Shown piece by piece: positions 19,152 through 29,717 of a stretch of 64,000 nucleotides of DNA. Numbering within the stretch: position 1 is the stretch's first letter; each line of letters starts with the position of its first letter. Made by a program: the position numbers and the translations under genes. The notes under the pieces are model-generated. The model was not told the origin of the DNA, searched no databases, and saw only the letters and a program-made list of their open reading frames with translations. The stretch lies in the NCBI GenBank assembly GCA_027063225.1, contig JAMOSG010000003.1, positions 1 to 64,000 of the forward strand. Direction: 5' to 3'. The stretch comes from Helicobacteraceae bacterium (GTDB lineage: Bacteria > Campylobacterota > Campylobacteria > Campylobacterales > Sulfurimonadaceae).

Positions 19152-22100
19152 AGATACTCTCTTTAGAAGCAAATAATATTAACTCCCTAAAAGGTAAAAC
19201 TACGATTGATTTTGAGAGTTTAACAAAAGATGGTGCTTTATTTGCCATAACAGGAGCGACTGGAAGTGGTAAAAGTACTATTTTAGATATTATCTCTTGT
19301 GCGTTGTATGGGCAAACGCCACGTTTGAAAACTCCAAGTGAACTTATTTCACGTGGAAGTGCAGAGGCGTATTGTGAAGTGGAGTTTGAGGTAAAGTCAA
19401 GGAGGTATCGCTCTTCGTGGAAACAACATAGAGCAAAAAAAACACTAACTGGAGCTTTACAACCCTCTAGTATGGAGATAGTTGATCTTCAAGAGGATAA
19501 GATTTTATCTCAAAAATCTTCTGATGTACCAAAAATAGTTGAGCAGGTAAGTGGTTTAGATTTTGAGCGTTTTACAAAGTCTATGCTTTTAGCACAAGGT
19601 GGATTTGATGCTTTTTTAAAAGCAAATGAAAAAGAACGCTCCTCTATACTAGAGAAGATTACAGGTACACAAATCTATGCAGATATATCTATAGCCGTGT
19701 TTGAAAAACATAAACTTTTTTTAGAAGAGGTGCAAAAGGAGAAAGAGAAGTTAGAATCAATCGATATTTTAACACAACAAGAGGTTCAAGAAAAAGAGCA
19801 AAAACTTAAAGATATAGCAACAAATAAGCAAAAAAAAGATAAAGAGTTGCAAGTTGTTTTAGAGTCACTAAACTATCTTGCACAACTCAAAGAGGCACAG
19901 CAACAGTATGAGCGATACAAAGAGTTGTTTTTTGAAGCAAAACAGAAAAAAGAGCAAAACAAAGAGCTCTTTGTAGCGTTAGATTTAGCCAATAAAGCAT
20001 TAAATGTTTGGAGTAGTTTTGAAACACTTAACCAAAAAGAGCAACTCCAAAAAGAGACACACCAAGAGCATAAAAAACTACAACAAGATTTAGAGTATAT
20101 AAAAAACTATATAGTAAAAGAGCAAGAAAATTATGAACGAGTAAACAAAGAGTTTGCACAACAAAGTGAAGTGTTTCAAGTGCAAACAAAAAAGCTTCAA
20201 GAGTGTTTTAATATTGAAGTGCAACAACAGCTTAAACAAAAACATCAAAAAGAGTTAACGCAAACACTACAAACAAAACAAAAAGAGCTACAAACACTTC
20301 ATGCAAAAGCTAAAGAGTTACAACAAAAGCAAGACTCCACATACAAAACACTACAAAACTCTTTTGAGGAGTTAGAAAAAGAGTATGCTTTGATGCAAAC
20401 AAGTGAGTTTAACAACCCTCAAAAAGAGGCTCAACTTCAAGTTTTAGAGCAAGCAAATAGAGAGCTTTTAAAAGAGTATGAGCTTTATGTAGAAGTTTTA
20501 CGTAAAGAGGAGTTAGAGCAAAAGGAGTATCAACAAACGCAACAACTTTTGATAAATCAACAAAAAACACAAGAGTATTTAGAGGGGTACATAAAAACCC
20601 TTAAAGAGAAAAAAATTCAAGAAGATTTAGTAAAAAAGTATGAAGCAGATAGAGCTAAACTCAAAAAAGGTGAGCCATGTTTTGTATGTGGCTCTAAAAT
20701 GCATCCATTTGTAGATGAGGGTGTGGTAGTGGAGCTACAAAACTCTTATGAGATACTTTTAGAACAAAAAGAGAGGGAGTTAAAAGATTTACTTGCCAAT
20801 ATCGCTACAAATAAAACAAAAATGCAACATACTAAAGAAGCTTTACAAAGTTTAGAGCAACAAAAAGTAAAAGCTTTGGAAGTTTTTAAAAGGTATGGTT
20901 TTGATGGTGCAGACTCTCAACCACTCTATGAGCAAAAAGAGGCTTTAGAACAACAAAGAAAATCTTTAGAGGATTTTAGAGTAAAAAAAGAGAAGCTTTT
21001 AAAACAAAAAGATACACTTTTTTACGATTTACAAAAAGAGAAACAAGCCCAAGAGAAACTTGCTTTAGCAAAAGTGCAAAACAAAACAAAACTTCAATCA
21101 ACACAAGAAGAGATTGTTGCTTTAGAGGAGCAACTTCAAACACTTCAAGTGGAGTTGGAACAACTTTTACAACAACGAGTTTCGCTTTTAAATGTTATAG
21201 ATTTAAAAAGTTATGAAACTAAGTTGCAAAAAGAGTACAAACAACTTCAAGAGAAAAAGCAAACTTTAGAAACAAAGGTGCAAACACTTCTTGCACAACA
21301 AGAGCAAAAACAGCAACAACATAAGCAGCTCCAAGAAGCTTTAGAAACATTGCAAATGGAGGTTGTAAAGCTAAAAAATAGTTTTGAGAAGTTACTCCAA
21401 CAAAATGGTTTTAAAAATGAGCAAGAGCTTCTTAGCGCAAAACTCTCAAATGAGCAAAAAGAAACATTGCAAAAGGAGTGTGAGGCACTAGAGCGTAGTT
21501 TTGCAGAGTTTCAAACACTTTATGAGCAAAGTGAAAAAACTTTAAAAATGTTACAAAAACAGAAAAAAACTACAAAACAACCCCAAGAGTTAGAGCAACA
21601 AAAAGAGCTTCTTGCTAAAGAGGTAGAGCAACTCTCAGAAGAGATTGGAAGTTTAAAAACTGAGTTAGAACTTAACACTAAAAATATGCAAAAAACTTCT
21701 AAGCAAAGGGAACTCATTTTCCAAAAAGAGCAAAATTTGCGAGTTTGGACAAAGTTAGATGAGCTTATAGGTTCTGCAAAAGGGGATAAATTTAAAAAGT
21801 TTGTTCAGGTTATTACGTTGGAACATCTTATTTTTTTAGCAAATCAACATTTGGAGGTTATTAGCCAACGCTATAAACTTACAAAACTTGAAAAAGGGAA
21901 GAAAAATGAGATACATTTAGGTGTTATAGATCTTTACCAAGGTGGAGCTAAACGTGTTGTAAATACTCTCTCAGGAGGAGAAAGTTTTATAGTGAGTTTA
22001 GCGTTAGCATTGGGTCTTTGTGATCTTTCTAGCCAAAAAATAGCGATAGATTCTTTGTTTTTAGATGAAGGATTTGGAACACTTGATACACAAAGTTTAG

Positions 22101-22255
22101 AGATGGCACTTGATGCACTTAACCTTTTACAAAGTAGGGGGAAAATGGTAGGAGTTATCTCTCACGTAGAAGCACTTAAAGAGAGAATACCTTTACAAAT
22201 AAGGGTAGAGAGTAAGGGTAATGGTGTGAGTGTTGTTGAGGTGCAGAGGAGTTAG
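19148..22255 (+). CDS. sbcC: Exonuclease subunit SbcC (Rad50-like SMC ATPase)
   Basis: Walker A GATGSGKSTILD, zinc hook CFVCGSKMHP, long coiled coils, signature LSGGESFIVSLALALGL. Confidence 0.95.
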   Translation: MKILSLEANNINSLKGKTTIDFESLTKDGALFAITGATGSGKSTILDIISCALYGQTPRLKTPSELISRGSAEAYCEVEFEVKSRRYRSSWKQHRAKKTLTGALQPSSMEIVDLQEDKILSQKSSDVPKIVEQVSGLDFERFTKSMLLAQGGFDAFLKANEKERSSILEKITGTQIYADISIAVFEKHKLFLEEVQKEKEKLESIDILTQQEVQEKEQKLKDIATNKQKKDKELQVVLESLNYLAQLKEAQQQYERYKELFFEAKQKKEQNKELFVALDLANKALNVWSSFETLNQKEQLQKETHQEHKKLQQDLEYIKNYIVKEQENYERVNKEFAQQSEVFQVQTKKLQECFNIEVQQQLKQKHQKELTQTLQTKQKELQTLHAKAKELQQKQDSTYKTLQNSFEELEKEYALMQTSEFNNPQKEAQLQVLEQANRELLKEYELYVEVLRKEELEQKEYQQTQQLLINQQKTQEYLEGYIKTLKEKKIQEDLVKKYEADRAKLKKGEPCFVCGSKMHPFVDEGVVVELQNSYEILLEQKERELKDLLANIATNKTKMQHTKEALQSLEQQKVKALEVFKRYGFDGADSQPLYEQKEALEQQRKSLEDFRVKKEKLLKQKDTLFYDLQKEKQAQEKLALAKVQNKTKLQSTQEEIVALEEQLQTLQVELEQLLQQRVSLLNVIDLKSYETKLQKEYKQLQEKKQTLETKVQTLLAQQEQKQQQHKQLQEALETLQMEVVKLKNSFEKLLQQNGFKNEQELLSAKLSNEQKETLQKECEALERSFAEFQTLYEQSEKTLKMLQKQKKTTKQPQELEQQKELLAKEVEQLSEEIGSLKTELELNTKNMQKTSKQRELIFQKEQNLRVWTKLDELIGSAKGDKFKKFVQVITLEHLIFLANQHLEVISQRYKLTKLEKGKKNEIHLGVIDLYQGGAKRVVNTLSGGESFIVSLALALGLCDLSSQKIAIDSLFLDEGFGTLDTQSLEMALDALNLLQSRGKMVGVISHVEALKERIPLQIRVESKGNGVSVVEVQRS

Positions 22256-22330
22256 TGCAATGTTTAATCTCTTACTTTATTATTTTTCGATATAATTTCG
22301 CCAAATTAAATATCACAAAAAGGATTATCT

Positions 22331-22765
22331 ATGGAGTGCGAATTTCCAACAGTAAATAGTAATTTAGAAGAGGTAAAAGAGATCTTTGAAACAGTAAAAA
22401 CAATTGCTGTTTTAGGGCTTTCTCCAAATGAAACAAAAGATTCTCATAAAGTTGCAAAATATTTAAAAGAAGCGGGTTATAAAATTGTTCCTGTTTATCC
22501 TAAAGAGGATGAAATTTTAGGTGAAAAAGTTTACAGAAGTTTAAAAGAGATTCCGTTTGAAGTGGATATGGTAGATATTTTTAGAAAACCAGCTGCACTT
22601 GATGCTATTGCAGATGTTTGTATTGAGCGTGGAGATGTAAAAGTTTTTTGGGCACAAAAAGGTATCGTAAATAATGAAGCAGCTCAAAAAGCAAAAGATG
22701 CTGGAATGAAAGTGGTACAAAACCAATGTACTATGGTTGATCATAGAACTATTTATGGTTCATAG
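22331..22765 (+). CDS. CoA-binding domain protein (YccU-like)
   Basis: TIAVLGLSPNETKDSHKVAKYLKEAGYKIVPVYPKEDEILGEKVYRSLKEIP. Confidence 0.9.
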   Translation: MECEFPTVNSNLEEVKEIFETVKTIAVLGLSPNETKDSHKVAKYLKEAGYKIVPVYPKEDEILGEKVYRSLKEIPFEVDMVDIFRKPAALDAIADVCIERGDVKVFWAQKGIVNNEAAQKAKDAGMKVVQNQCTMVDHRTIYGS

Positions 22766-22774
22766 GCTTTTTCT

Positions 22775-23977
22775 TTGGTTACTTTAGAAAATATTTATAA
22801 AGCAAAAGAGCAAATAGAGGGTGTTGTTGTAAACACTCCTCTTGCTTATGCCCCCTATTTAAGTGAAGTAGCTGGGAGTGAGGTGTATCTTAAAAAAGAG
22901 AACCTTCAAATTACTGGTGCTTTTAAAATTCGTGGAGCTTACAACAAAATAGCGTCACTTTCACAAGAGCAAAAAGAGGGTGGTGTAGTTGCAGCAAGTG
23001 CTGGAAACCATGCACAAGGTGTTGCACTCTCTGCTCAAAAATTTGGCATAAAAGCGGTTATTGTTATGCCAGAATCTACTCCCCTTACAAAAGTTAATGG
23101 TGTAAAACATTTTGGAGCTGAGGTTATTTTAGCAGGTTCAAATTATGATGAAGCATACGCCTATGCAAAAGAGTACGCACAAAAGCACTCCTTAACATTT
23201 GTACACCCTTTTGAAGATAGTGAAGTGATAGCAGGTCAAGGTACAGTTGCATTAGAAATTTTAGAAAAATGTACAGAGCTTGATGCTGTTATCATCCCTA
23301 TTGGCGGTGGTGGGCTTATTGCTGGAATGGCAACAGCTATTAAAAGTTTAAACCCAAACATAGAAGTAATTGGGGTAAGTGCCCATGGTGCTCCTGCATT
23401 TAAAAACTCTTATGAACTCCAAAGAGCGATTGACTCTACTGCTGTAAGAACCATTGCAGATGGTATTGCAGTTCGTGATACATCAAAAATAACATTAAAG
23501 TATGCATTAAAATATGTCGATACTATAATAGGTGTAGATGATGAAGAGATAGCAAGTGCAATTTTATTTCTTTTAGAGAAACAAAAACTTGTTGTTGAGG
23601 GTGCTGGAAGTGTTGGTGTTGCAGCACTTTTACACAATAAACTTCTACATCTTAAAGATAAAAAAGTAGCAGTTGTTTTAAGTGGTGGTAATGTTGATGT
23701 TACACTTCTTTCTGTTATTATTGAAAAAGGTCTTTTAAAATCTGGACGTAAAATGAAGCTAACAGTAACACTGGTAGATAAGCCAGGTTCACTTATGCGT
23801 TTTACTGAGATTTTAAAAGAGCTCAATGCAAATATTGTTCATATTGCGTACGACAGAACATCAATTTCACTCGATTATGGTGATGCTAATGTAACTGTGC
23901 ATATGGAAACAAAAGGTGAAGAGCATCAGCAACAAATTAAAGAAGTATTAAAAGCAGAAGGGTATTTAAAAGAGTAA
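22775..23977 (+). CDS. ilvA: Threonine ammonia-lyase with C-terminal ACT domain (TTG start)
   Basis: KKENLQITGAFKIRGAYNKI PLP-lysine motif, GGGGLIAGMATAIK, ACT-like MKLTVTLVDKPGSLMRFTEILKELNANI. Confidence 0.94.
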   Translation: MVTLENIYKAKEQIEGVVVNTPLAYAPYLSEVAGSEVYLKKENLQITGAFKIRGAYNKIASLSQEQKEGGVVAASAGNHAQGVALSAQKFGIKAVIVMPESTPLTKVNGVKHFGAEVILAGSNYDEAYAYAKEYAQKHSLTFVHPFEDSEVIAGQGTVALEILEKCTELDAVIIPIGGGGLIAGMATAIKSLNPNIEVIGVSAHGAPAFKNSYELQRAIDSTAVRTIADGIAVRDTSKITLKYALKYVDTIIGVDDEEIASAILFLLEKQKLVVEGAGSVGVAALLHNKLLHLKDKKVAVVLSGGNVDVTLLSVIIEKGLLKSGRKMKLTVTLVDKPGSLMRFTEILKELNANIVHIAYDRTSISLDYGDANVTVHMETKGEEHQQQIKEVLKAEGYLKE

Positions 23978-23980
23978 GCT

Positions 23981-26104
23981 ATGGATCCAATTAAGAAAAA
24001 AAATCTTCATGAACCAGTTATCTTAACAAAACGCTTAGACAATGGGCAGTTGGTTGTGGTCGATTCTAAAACAACTGTTCGTTATTTAAGTATAGATAAG
24101 CTTGAAGTTTTAAATGGATTTAAAGCAAATATAAATCATCTCCGTTTTAAAACAGATGTTGTAGCTTTTAGTGGAGATGGTAAACATTTTGCAACTTTAA
24201 CATCCGACTGTAAGGAATCTCGTCTATATAATGCAAAAACAAAAAAGGTAGTTGCAAAAGTAGATAGACATCATGGGGAAGCTTCTACAGTTGCTATCGA
24301 ACCATATAGTCGTTATATGTTTTCTGGTGGAGATGATGGGAAAATCTTTGCAGTTGAAATTAGAAGTGGAAAATTAGCGTTTACTTTACCATCTCATGTA
24401 GATACCATTAATGATATGGCTTTTAGTAAAAATGGAAACTGGATAGCATACGCAAGTTATGATAAAAAGATTTCTATTTTTAATCTTTCTATGATGACTT
24501 TAAAACATAAGTTAAAACAACACTCTTCTGCAGTAATGAAAATAAGATTCCTTTCTCAAAATAGGCTTTTGAGTATAGATAAAAAATCATCTGCTTTTAT
24601 ATGGAATATGTACAGTGGTAAACTTTTACATCGATTACAAGGTATTCATGATGATGTTACACAAGTTGTAATTACTCCAGATAGTAAGTTTCTTTTTTTA
24701 GGAACTGCCCTAGGATATATTTTAGTTTATGATTTAGATACATATGAATTGTTATCTAAGAAATATATTAAAGTAAGTTCATCTATTACAGCATTGGAAT
24801 TTTATGACGAAGAACATCAACTTATTATAGGGTGTGAAAATGGAGATCTTCTTCTTTATAATATTTATGAAGGTGAAGATCATTTAAAAGAATTGTTAAA
24901 GTTTAAAAAGTATGAAGAGATACAAAAACAAGCTGAAAACAATCCTTTGTTAGCATATACAAAAGTTTATGATTTAGTAGCTAACTTATGGGATAAAACT
25001 CTAGAAAAAGCTAAGCTTCTTCTTCAAAACAATGATAGAAAAACTGCTCAAGCACTTTTAGAGGATTTTAAAAATATTCCAGCAAAAAATAAAATCATTC
25101 AAAAAGTATTGCGAGAATATGAAGATTTTGATAAATTTGTGACTTATGCAAAAGAGGGAAAATTAGCTCTTGCATATAGTTTGGCAAATACCCATCCACT
25201 TTATAAAGAATCAAAAATTTATAAATCTTTAGAGGCAAAATGGCAGAAAGTTTTTACTGCTGCTCAAAAATATGCACTTGATCCAAAAGGAACAGATAGA
25301 GCAAAAGAGATTTTAGCACCATATAGAGGGATTAGTGAGAAAACAAAATTAATTCAAGAGGTCTTAACTAAAGGTGATGTTTACAAACGTTTTCGTGTAG
25401 CACTTGGACAGCAAGATTTTAAGATAGCGTTTGAGCTTATTCGTTTACATCCATTTCTTACAGAATTTCCTGAGTATGATAGTTTAATGAACTATGCAGA
25501 TAGCCTTTATATGAAATCTCAAGAAGCTATACAAAAAGGTGATACTTATACAGCTGTTAAACTCTTAAGAATCTTAGAGGATTTCCCTGATTTTAAAGAA
25601 GAAGTTAAAATACTTATGCAGGAGATTGAGGCTAAACAGAAATTTTTCAATGCTGTACAATCAAAAGATTATGCATTGGCATATAATCTTATGGCTATCT
25701 CGGAAGGTTTACAAGAAACTGTTGATGGTGCAAAGTTACATAAAAAGTGGATGGATGATTTAAGTGAAGCGTATAGTTATACACATCTTGGAGATGTTGA
25801 GAAAATTAAACAATTAATCAAACCATATTTAAAGATTCGTTCAAAATATATGGCTTTAGCATCATTGTTTGGTCAAACATATATTGCACAACTTGAAAAT
25901 GCTATAAGAGATGAAGAGGAACAGTCTAAAATTGAAAATGGTATTAGAAATTATCTTTTAGCATTTGGGGAAGATGAACATATAGATAGTTTATTTAGTT
26001 ATTTTAAACAACAGTATAAAGAAACAAAATTAGAGCTTGAGCGGTTACCAAAAGGTTCATTAAAAATGTGGCGACCTTCGATGATAGTAGATTCAATCTT
26101 CTAA
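23981..26104 (+). CDS. WD40-repeat protein with C-terminal helical region, function unknown
   Basis: Repeated WD-like blades (MFSGGDDGKIFAVEIRSGKLAFTLPSHVDTINDMAFSKNGNWIAYASYDKKISIFNLSMM) followed by a helical repeat region. Confidence 0.85.
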   Translation: MDPIKKKNLHEPVILTKRLDNGQLVVVDSKTTVRYLSIDKLEVLNGFKANINHLRFKTDVVAFSGDGKHFATLTSDCKESRLYNAKTKKVVAKVDRHHGEASTVAIEPYSRYMFSGGDDGKIFAVEIRSGKLAFTLPSHVDTINDMAFSKNGNWIAYASYDKKISIFNLSMMTLKHKLKQHSSAVMKIRFLSQNRLLSIDKKSSAFIWNMYSGKLLHRLQGIHDDVTQVVITPDSKFLFLGTALGYILVYDLDTYELLSKKYIKVSSSITALEFYDEEHQLIIGCENGDLLLYNIYEGEDHLKELLKFKKYEEIQKQAENNPLLAYTKVYDLVANLWDKTLEKAKLLLQNNDRKTAQALLEDFKNIPAKNKIIQKVLREYEDFDKFVTYAKEGKLALAYSLANTHPLYKESKIYKSLEAKWQKVFTAAQKYALDPKGTDRAKEILAPYRGISEKTKLIQEVLTKGDVYKRFRVALGQQDFKIAFELIRLHPFLTEFPEYDSLMNYADSLYMKSQEAIQKGDTYTAVKLLRILEDFPDFKEEVKILMQEIEAKQKFFNAVQSKDYALAYNLMAISEGLQETVDGAKLHKKWMDDLSEAYSYTHLGDVEKIKQLIKPYLKIRSKYMALASLFGQTYIAQLENAIRDEEEQSKIENGIRNYLLAFGEDEHIDSLFSYFKQQYKETKLELERLPKGSLKMWRPSMIVDSIF

Positions 26105-26199
26105 AACTTAGTAAAAAAACTTTTTTTATTTTTTAACCTCTAATATAGCTGCGTTTAAGTATAATAAGTCAATTTTTATTCTTATAGAGGAGACTTTTT

Positions 26200-27897
26200 A
26201 TGCAAATTAGTGGCGCACAGATGGTCATTGAAGCACTTATTGCTGAGGGTGTAGATACTGTTTTTGGTTACCCTGGTGGAGCAATAATGAATGTGTATGA
26301 TGAGATTTATAAACAAAACTCATTTCATCATATTTTAAACCGTCATGAACAAGCATCAATTCATGCAGCTGAAGGGTATGCAAAAGCAAGTGGAAAAGTC
26401 GGTGTTGCAATGATTACAAGTGGCCCTGGTTTTACAAATGCTGTTACAGGTTTAGCAGATGCTTATATGGACTCTATTCCTTTAGTAGTTATCTCTGGGC
26501 AAGTTCCAATGAGTTTAATTGGAACAGATGCATTTCAAGAGATAGACGCAGTTGGAATTAGTAGAAGTTGTACAAAACACAACTACCTTGTAACAGATGC
26601 AAAAGATCTTCCACGTATTTTAAAAGAAGCATTTTATATTGCAAGAAGTGGACGTCCAGGTCCAGTTCATGTAGATATTCCAAAAGATGTTACAGCACAA
26701 ATTGCTGAGTTTAATTATGATATTGAGATAGACCTTGAAACATATAAACCAAATGTTAAGGGTAATCCACGTCAAATTAAAAAAGCGATGCAAGCTATTG
26801 CAACTGCAAAACGTCCACTCTTTTACTTAGGTGGTGGCGTTATTAATGCAAATGCAGCAGATGAAGTAAGAGAGCTTGTACACAAATGTGGTATTCCAGC
26901 AGTTGAGACTTTTATGGCTCGTGGAGTTTTAAGTCACGATGATGAACTTTTAGTTGGAATGCTAGGAATGCATGGAAGTTACGCTTCTAATATGGCTATG
27001 AGTGAAACAGACTTAGTTATTGCTCTTGGAGCAAGGTTTGATGATAGAGTAACTGGAAAATTGAGTGAATTTGCAAAACATGCAGATGTTATTCATGTAG
27101 ATATTGACCCAGCATCTATCTCTAAGCTTGTAAATGCTGATTATCCAATTGTTGGTGATGTTAAAAATGTTGTAAATGAGATGTTAGCACAAGTTGATGT
27201 TGTCAATGCAGATAAATATGCAACTTGGCGTGAAACTATTGTAAATTTTGAAGAGCTTCACCCACTTACTTATCATGAAGATAGTGAGCGTTTAAAACCT
27301 CAATGGGTTATACAGCGTGTTGGAGAACTTTTAGGTGATGGTGCAAATATCTCAACAGATGTTGGGCAACACCAAATGTGGACAGCACAGTTTTATCCAT
27401 TTAGCAGACCACGTCAATTTATAAGTTCTGGTGGACTTGGAACGATGGGATTTGGTTTTCCTGCAGCACTTGGTGTAAAAGCAGCTGCTCCAGAAAAAGT
27501 AAGTATTAACTTTACAGGGGATGGTTCAATTTTAATGAATGTTCAAGAATTAATGACAGCAGTTGAGAAGAAGCTTCCTGTTATTAATATTATTTTGAAC
27601 AACAACTTCCTTGGGATGGTTCGTCAGTGGCAAACACTTTTTTACGATAAACGTCACTCAGAAACAGACCTTTCTATTCAGCCAGATTTTGTAAAAGTTG
27701 CAGAAGCTTTTGGTGGAATTGGGTATAGAGTACACACTAAAGAGGAGTTCGATGCAGCGCTTCAAGATGCAGTAGCTAAAGGTGTTGTCGCATTTATTGA
27801 GGTAATTGTACATAGAATGGAAAATGTTATGCCAATGGTACCAGCTGGTGGTAGCCTTTATAATATGATGTTACTAGAGAAAAAGGAGAGTAAATAA
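26200..27897 (+). CDS. ilvB: Acetolactate synthase large subunit
   Basis: GVDTVFGYPGGAIMNVYDEIY, HEQASIHAAEGYAKASGKVGV, TDVGQHQMWTAQFY, GDGSILMNVQELMTA. Confidence 0.97.
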   Translation: MQISGAQMVIEALIAEGVDTVFGYPGGAIMNVYDEIYKQNSFHHILNRHEQASIHAAEGYAKASGKVGVAMITSGPGFTNAVTGLADAYMDSIPLVVISGQVPMSLIGTDAFQEIDAVGISRSCTKHNYLVTDAKDLPRILKEAFYIARSGRPGPVHVDIPKDVTAQIAEFNYDIEIDLETYKPNVKGNPRQIKKAMQAIATAKRPLFYLGGGVINANAADEVRELVHKCGIPAVETFMARGVLSHDDELLVGMLGMHGSYASNMAMSETDLVIALGARFDDRVTGKLSEFAKHADVIHVDIDPASISKLVNADYPIVGDVKNVVNEMLAQVDVVNADKYATWRETIVNFEELHPLTYHEDSERLKPQWVIQRVGELLGDGANISTDVGQHQMWTAQFYPFSRPRQFISSGGLGTMGFGFPAALGVKAAAPEKVSINFTGDGSILMNVQELMTAVEKKLPVINIILNNNFLGMVRQWQTLFYDKRHSETDLSIQPDFVKVAEAFGGIGYRVHTKEEFDAALQDAVAKGVVAFIEVIVHRMENVMPMVPAGGSLYNMMLLEKKESK

Positions 27898-28370
27898 TGG
27901 CTGATGAAGCAAGAAGAGTAATCTCGGTTATAGTTATTAATGAAGCGAGTGTTTTATCACGCGTTACTGATCTTTTCTCTGGTCGTGGATATAACATTAC
28001 ATCACTAACAGTTGCACCAATTCCAGATACAAAATATTCACGTTTAACTATTGTAACTTCAGGTTCAGTGCATATTATGGAGCAAATTACAAAGCAACTC
28101 CATAAGCTTATTCCAGTACTTCGTGTTTATGAGCATGAAGATATGGTTGAAAAAGAGATGGCACTTGTGAAGTTTCCAATTACAGAAAACTTAAGTGATA
28201 TTGACACACTTTGTCAAGCATATAATGGTAAAATTGTCAATACAGGTGAGAACATTGTGATTGCGATGGTTGCAGATGAACCAACTCGAGTTAATAACTT
28301 TTTAAAAGCGATTAAACGTTACAACCCTAAAGAGATTGTAAGAAGTGGTGCAGTAGCACTAGAGAGATAG
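27897..28370 (+). CDS. ilvH: Acetolactate synthase small subunit
   Basis: RRVISVIVINEASVLSRVTDLFSGRGYNITSLTVAP; overlaps the ilvB stop. Confidence 0.96.
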   Translation: MADEARRVISVIVINEASVLSRVTDLFSGRGYNITSLTVAPIPDTKYSRLTIVTSGSVHIMEQITKQLHKLIPVLRVYEHEDMVEKEMALVKFPITENLSDIDTLCQAYNGKIVNTGENIVIAMVADEPTRVNNFLKAIKRYNPKEIVRSGAVALER

Positions 28371-28374
28371 TGTT

Positions 28375-29325
28375 ATGAAACTAAGTCAAATTGCAAAAAT
28401 CATAGGAGCTGAGTTTAATGGGCAAGATATGACCATTAACTCACTCAATACCCTTAAAGATGCTTCTTCAGACGAAATCTCATTTGTAGCAAATAGTAAA
28501 TATGTTAAAGATATAGCTTCATCAAATGCAGCAGCTATTATTTGTGATGAAAAAACAAAAGAGTTTGTTTCTACTTCTAGTGTTGCTTTGGTAGTAGCTC
28601 ACCCTTATTGGCAAATGGCAGTACTGTCTGAGTATTTTGCAAAAGATGCAGAAGATTTTGATGCTCCAGCACCAAAAATTGATGAAAGTAGTATAGTTTC
28701 AGCTAAAGCACATATTGCAAATGGTGCAACAGTTGGAAAAAACTGTACAATTTTAGCAGGATGTTATGTTGGTAGTGGAGCAGTTATTGGAGATAATACA
28801 ACACTTTATCCAAATGTTGTAATCTATAGAGATTGTAAAATTGGAAGTGATTGTATTATTCATGCTGGAACTGTTATTGGTAGTGATGGTTTTGGATTTG
28901 CATCAAATCAAAATGGTGAGCATAAAAAAATATATCATATTGGAAATGTAGTTATTGAAGATGATGTAGAGATTGGCTCAAACACTTCGATAGATAGAGC
29001 AGTTTTTGGTTCAACTCTTATAAAAAAAGGGACACGTTTAGATAACTTGATTCAAGTAGCACACAATTGTGAAATTGGTGAATATAGTGTCGCAGCAGCT
29101 CAAAGTGGTTTTGCAGGTTCATCAAAAGTTGGTAGAAGCTCTGTTTTTGGTGCACAAAGTGGAGTTGCTGGACATTTAGAGGTTGCTCCATTTAACACTT
29201 TTGCAGCAAGAAGTGGAGTTACTAAAACAATCAAAGAGAGTGGAAAAGTTTTTGCAGGTTTTCCTTTAATGGATCATAGAGCTTGGTTAAAACTTCAAGG
29301 TAAAATTGCGAAGCTTTTAAAATGA
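28375..29325 (+). CDS. lpxD: UDP-3-O-acylglucosamine N-acyltransferase
   Basis: Hexapeptide repeats, AGTVIGSDGFGFA, IGSNTSIDRAVFGSTLIKKGTRLDNLIQVAHNCEIG. Confidence 0.96.
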   Translation: MKLSQIAKIIGAEFNGQDMTINSLNTLKDASSDEISFVANSKYVKDIASSNAAAIICDEKTKEFVSTSSVALVVAHPYWQMAVLSEYFAKDAEDFDAPAPKIDESSIVSAKAHIANGATVGKNCTILAGCYVGSGAVIGDNTTLYPNVVIYRDCKIGSDCIIHAGTVIGSDGFGFASNQNGEHKKIYHIGNVVIEDDVEIGSNTSIDRAVFGSTLIKKGTRLDNLIQVAHNCEIGEYSVAAAQSGFAGSSKVGRSSVFGAQSGVAGHLEVAPFNTFAARSGVTKTIKESGKVFAGFPLMDHRAWLKLQGKIAKLLK

Positions 29326-29717
29326 AAAAAGTTTTAGTTCTATGCACAGGTAATAGTTGTCGAAGCATTATAGCCGAAGCACTTATTAACTCTTTTTTAG
29401 AGGGTGTTGAAGCAAAAAGCAGTGGTGTTAAAGCAAGTGGCAAAGTAAACCCTAATGCAAAAAGAGTTTTAGAGGAGAATGGTATTTGGAGTGATACTTA
29501 TCACTCTAAAACTATCGAAAAAGTGTTGCAAGAAGATTTTGATCTTGTTATTACAGTTTGTGATAATGCAAAAGAGAGTTGCCCAACTTTTCCTAAAAAA
29601 ACTCCCGTTATTCACGTAGGTTTTGAAGATCCTGATGCTAAAGAGTATAGTGAGTTTGTGAAGACTTACAATGAAATAAAACAACAGCTTCTACCCATTA
29701 TAAAAGAAACTATTTAA
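29322..29717 (+). CDS. Arsenate reductase / low-molecular-weight protein tyrosine phosphatase-type
   Basis: [21 protein letters not shown]-loop, [13 protein letters not shown]. Confidence 0.88.
   Translation: MKKVLVLCTGNSCRSIIAEALINSFLEGVEAKSSGVKASGKVNPNAKRVLEENGIWSDTYHSKTIEKVLQEDFDLVITVCDNAKESCPTFPKKTPVIHVGFEDPDAKEYSEFVKTYNEIKQQLLPIIKETI

Noticed and set aside
19720-21700. Repetitive caa/aaa/gag-rich tract that could look like a simple repeat
   Set aside because: Encodes the Lys/Gln/Glu-rich coiled coil of SbcC; compositional bias only.
29322-29717. Arsenic resistance operon
   Set aside because: Only a single ArsC/LMW-phosphatase-type gene is present, next to lpxD, with no arsB, acr3 or arsR nearby.
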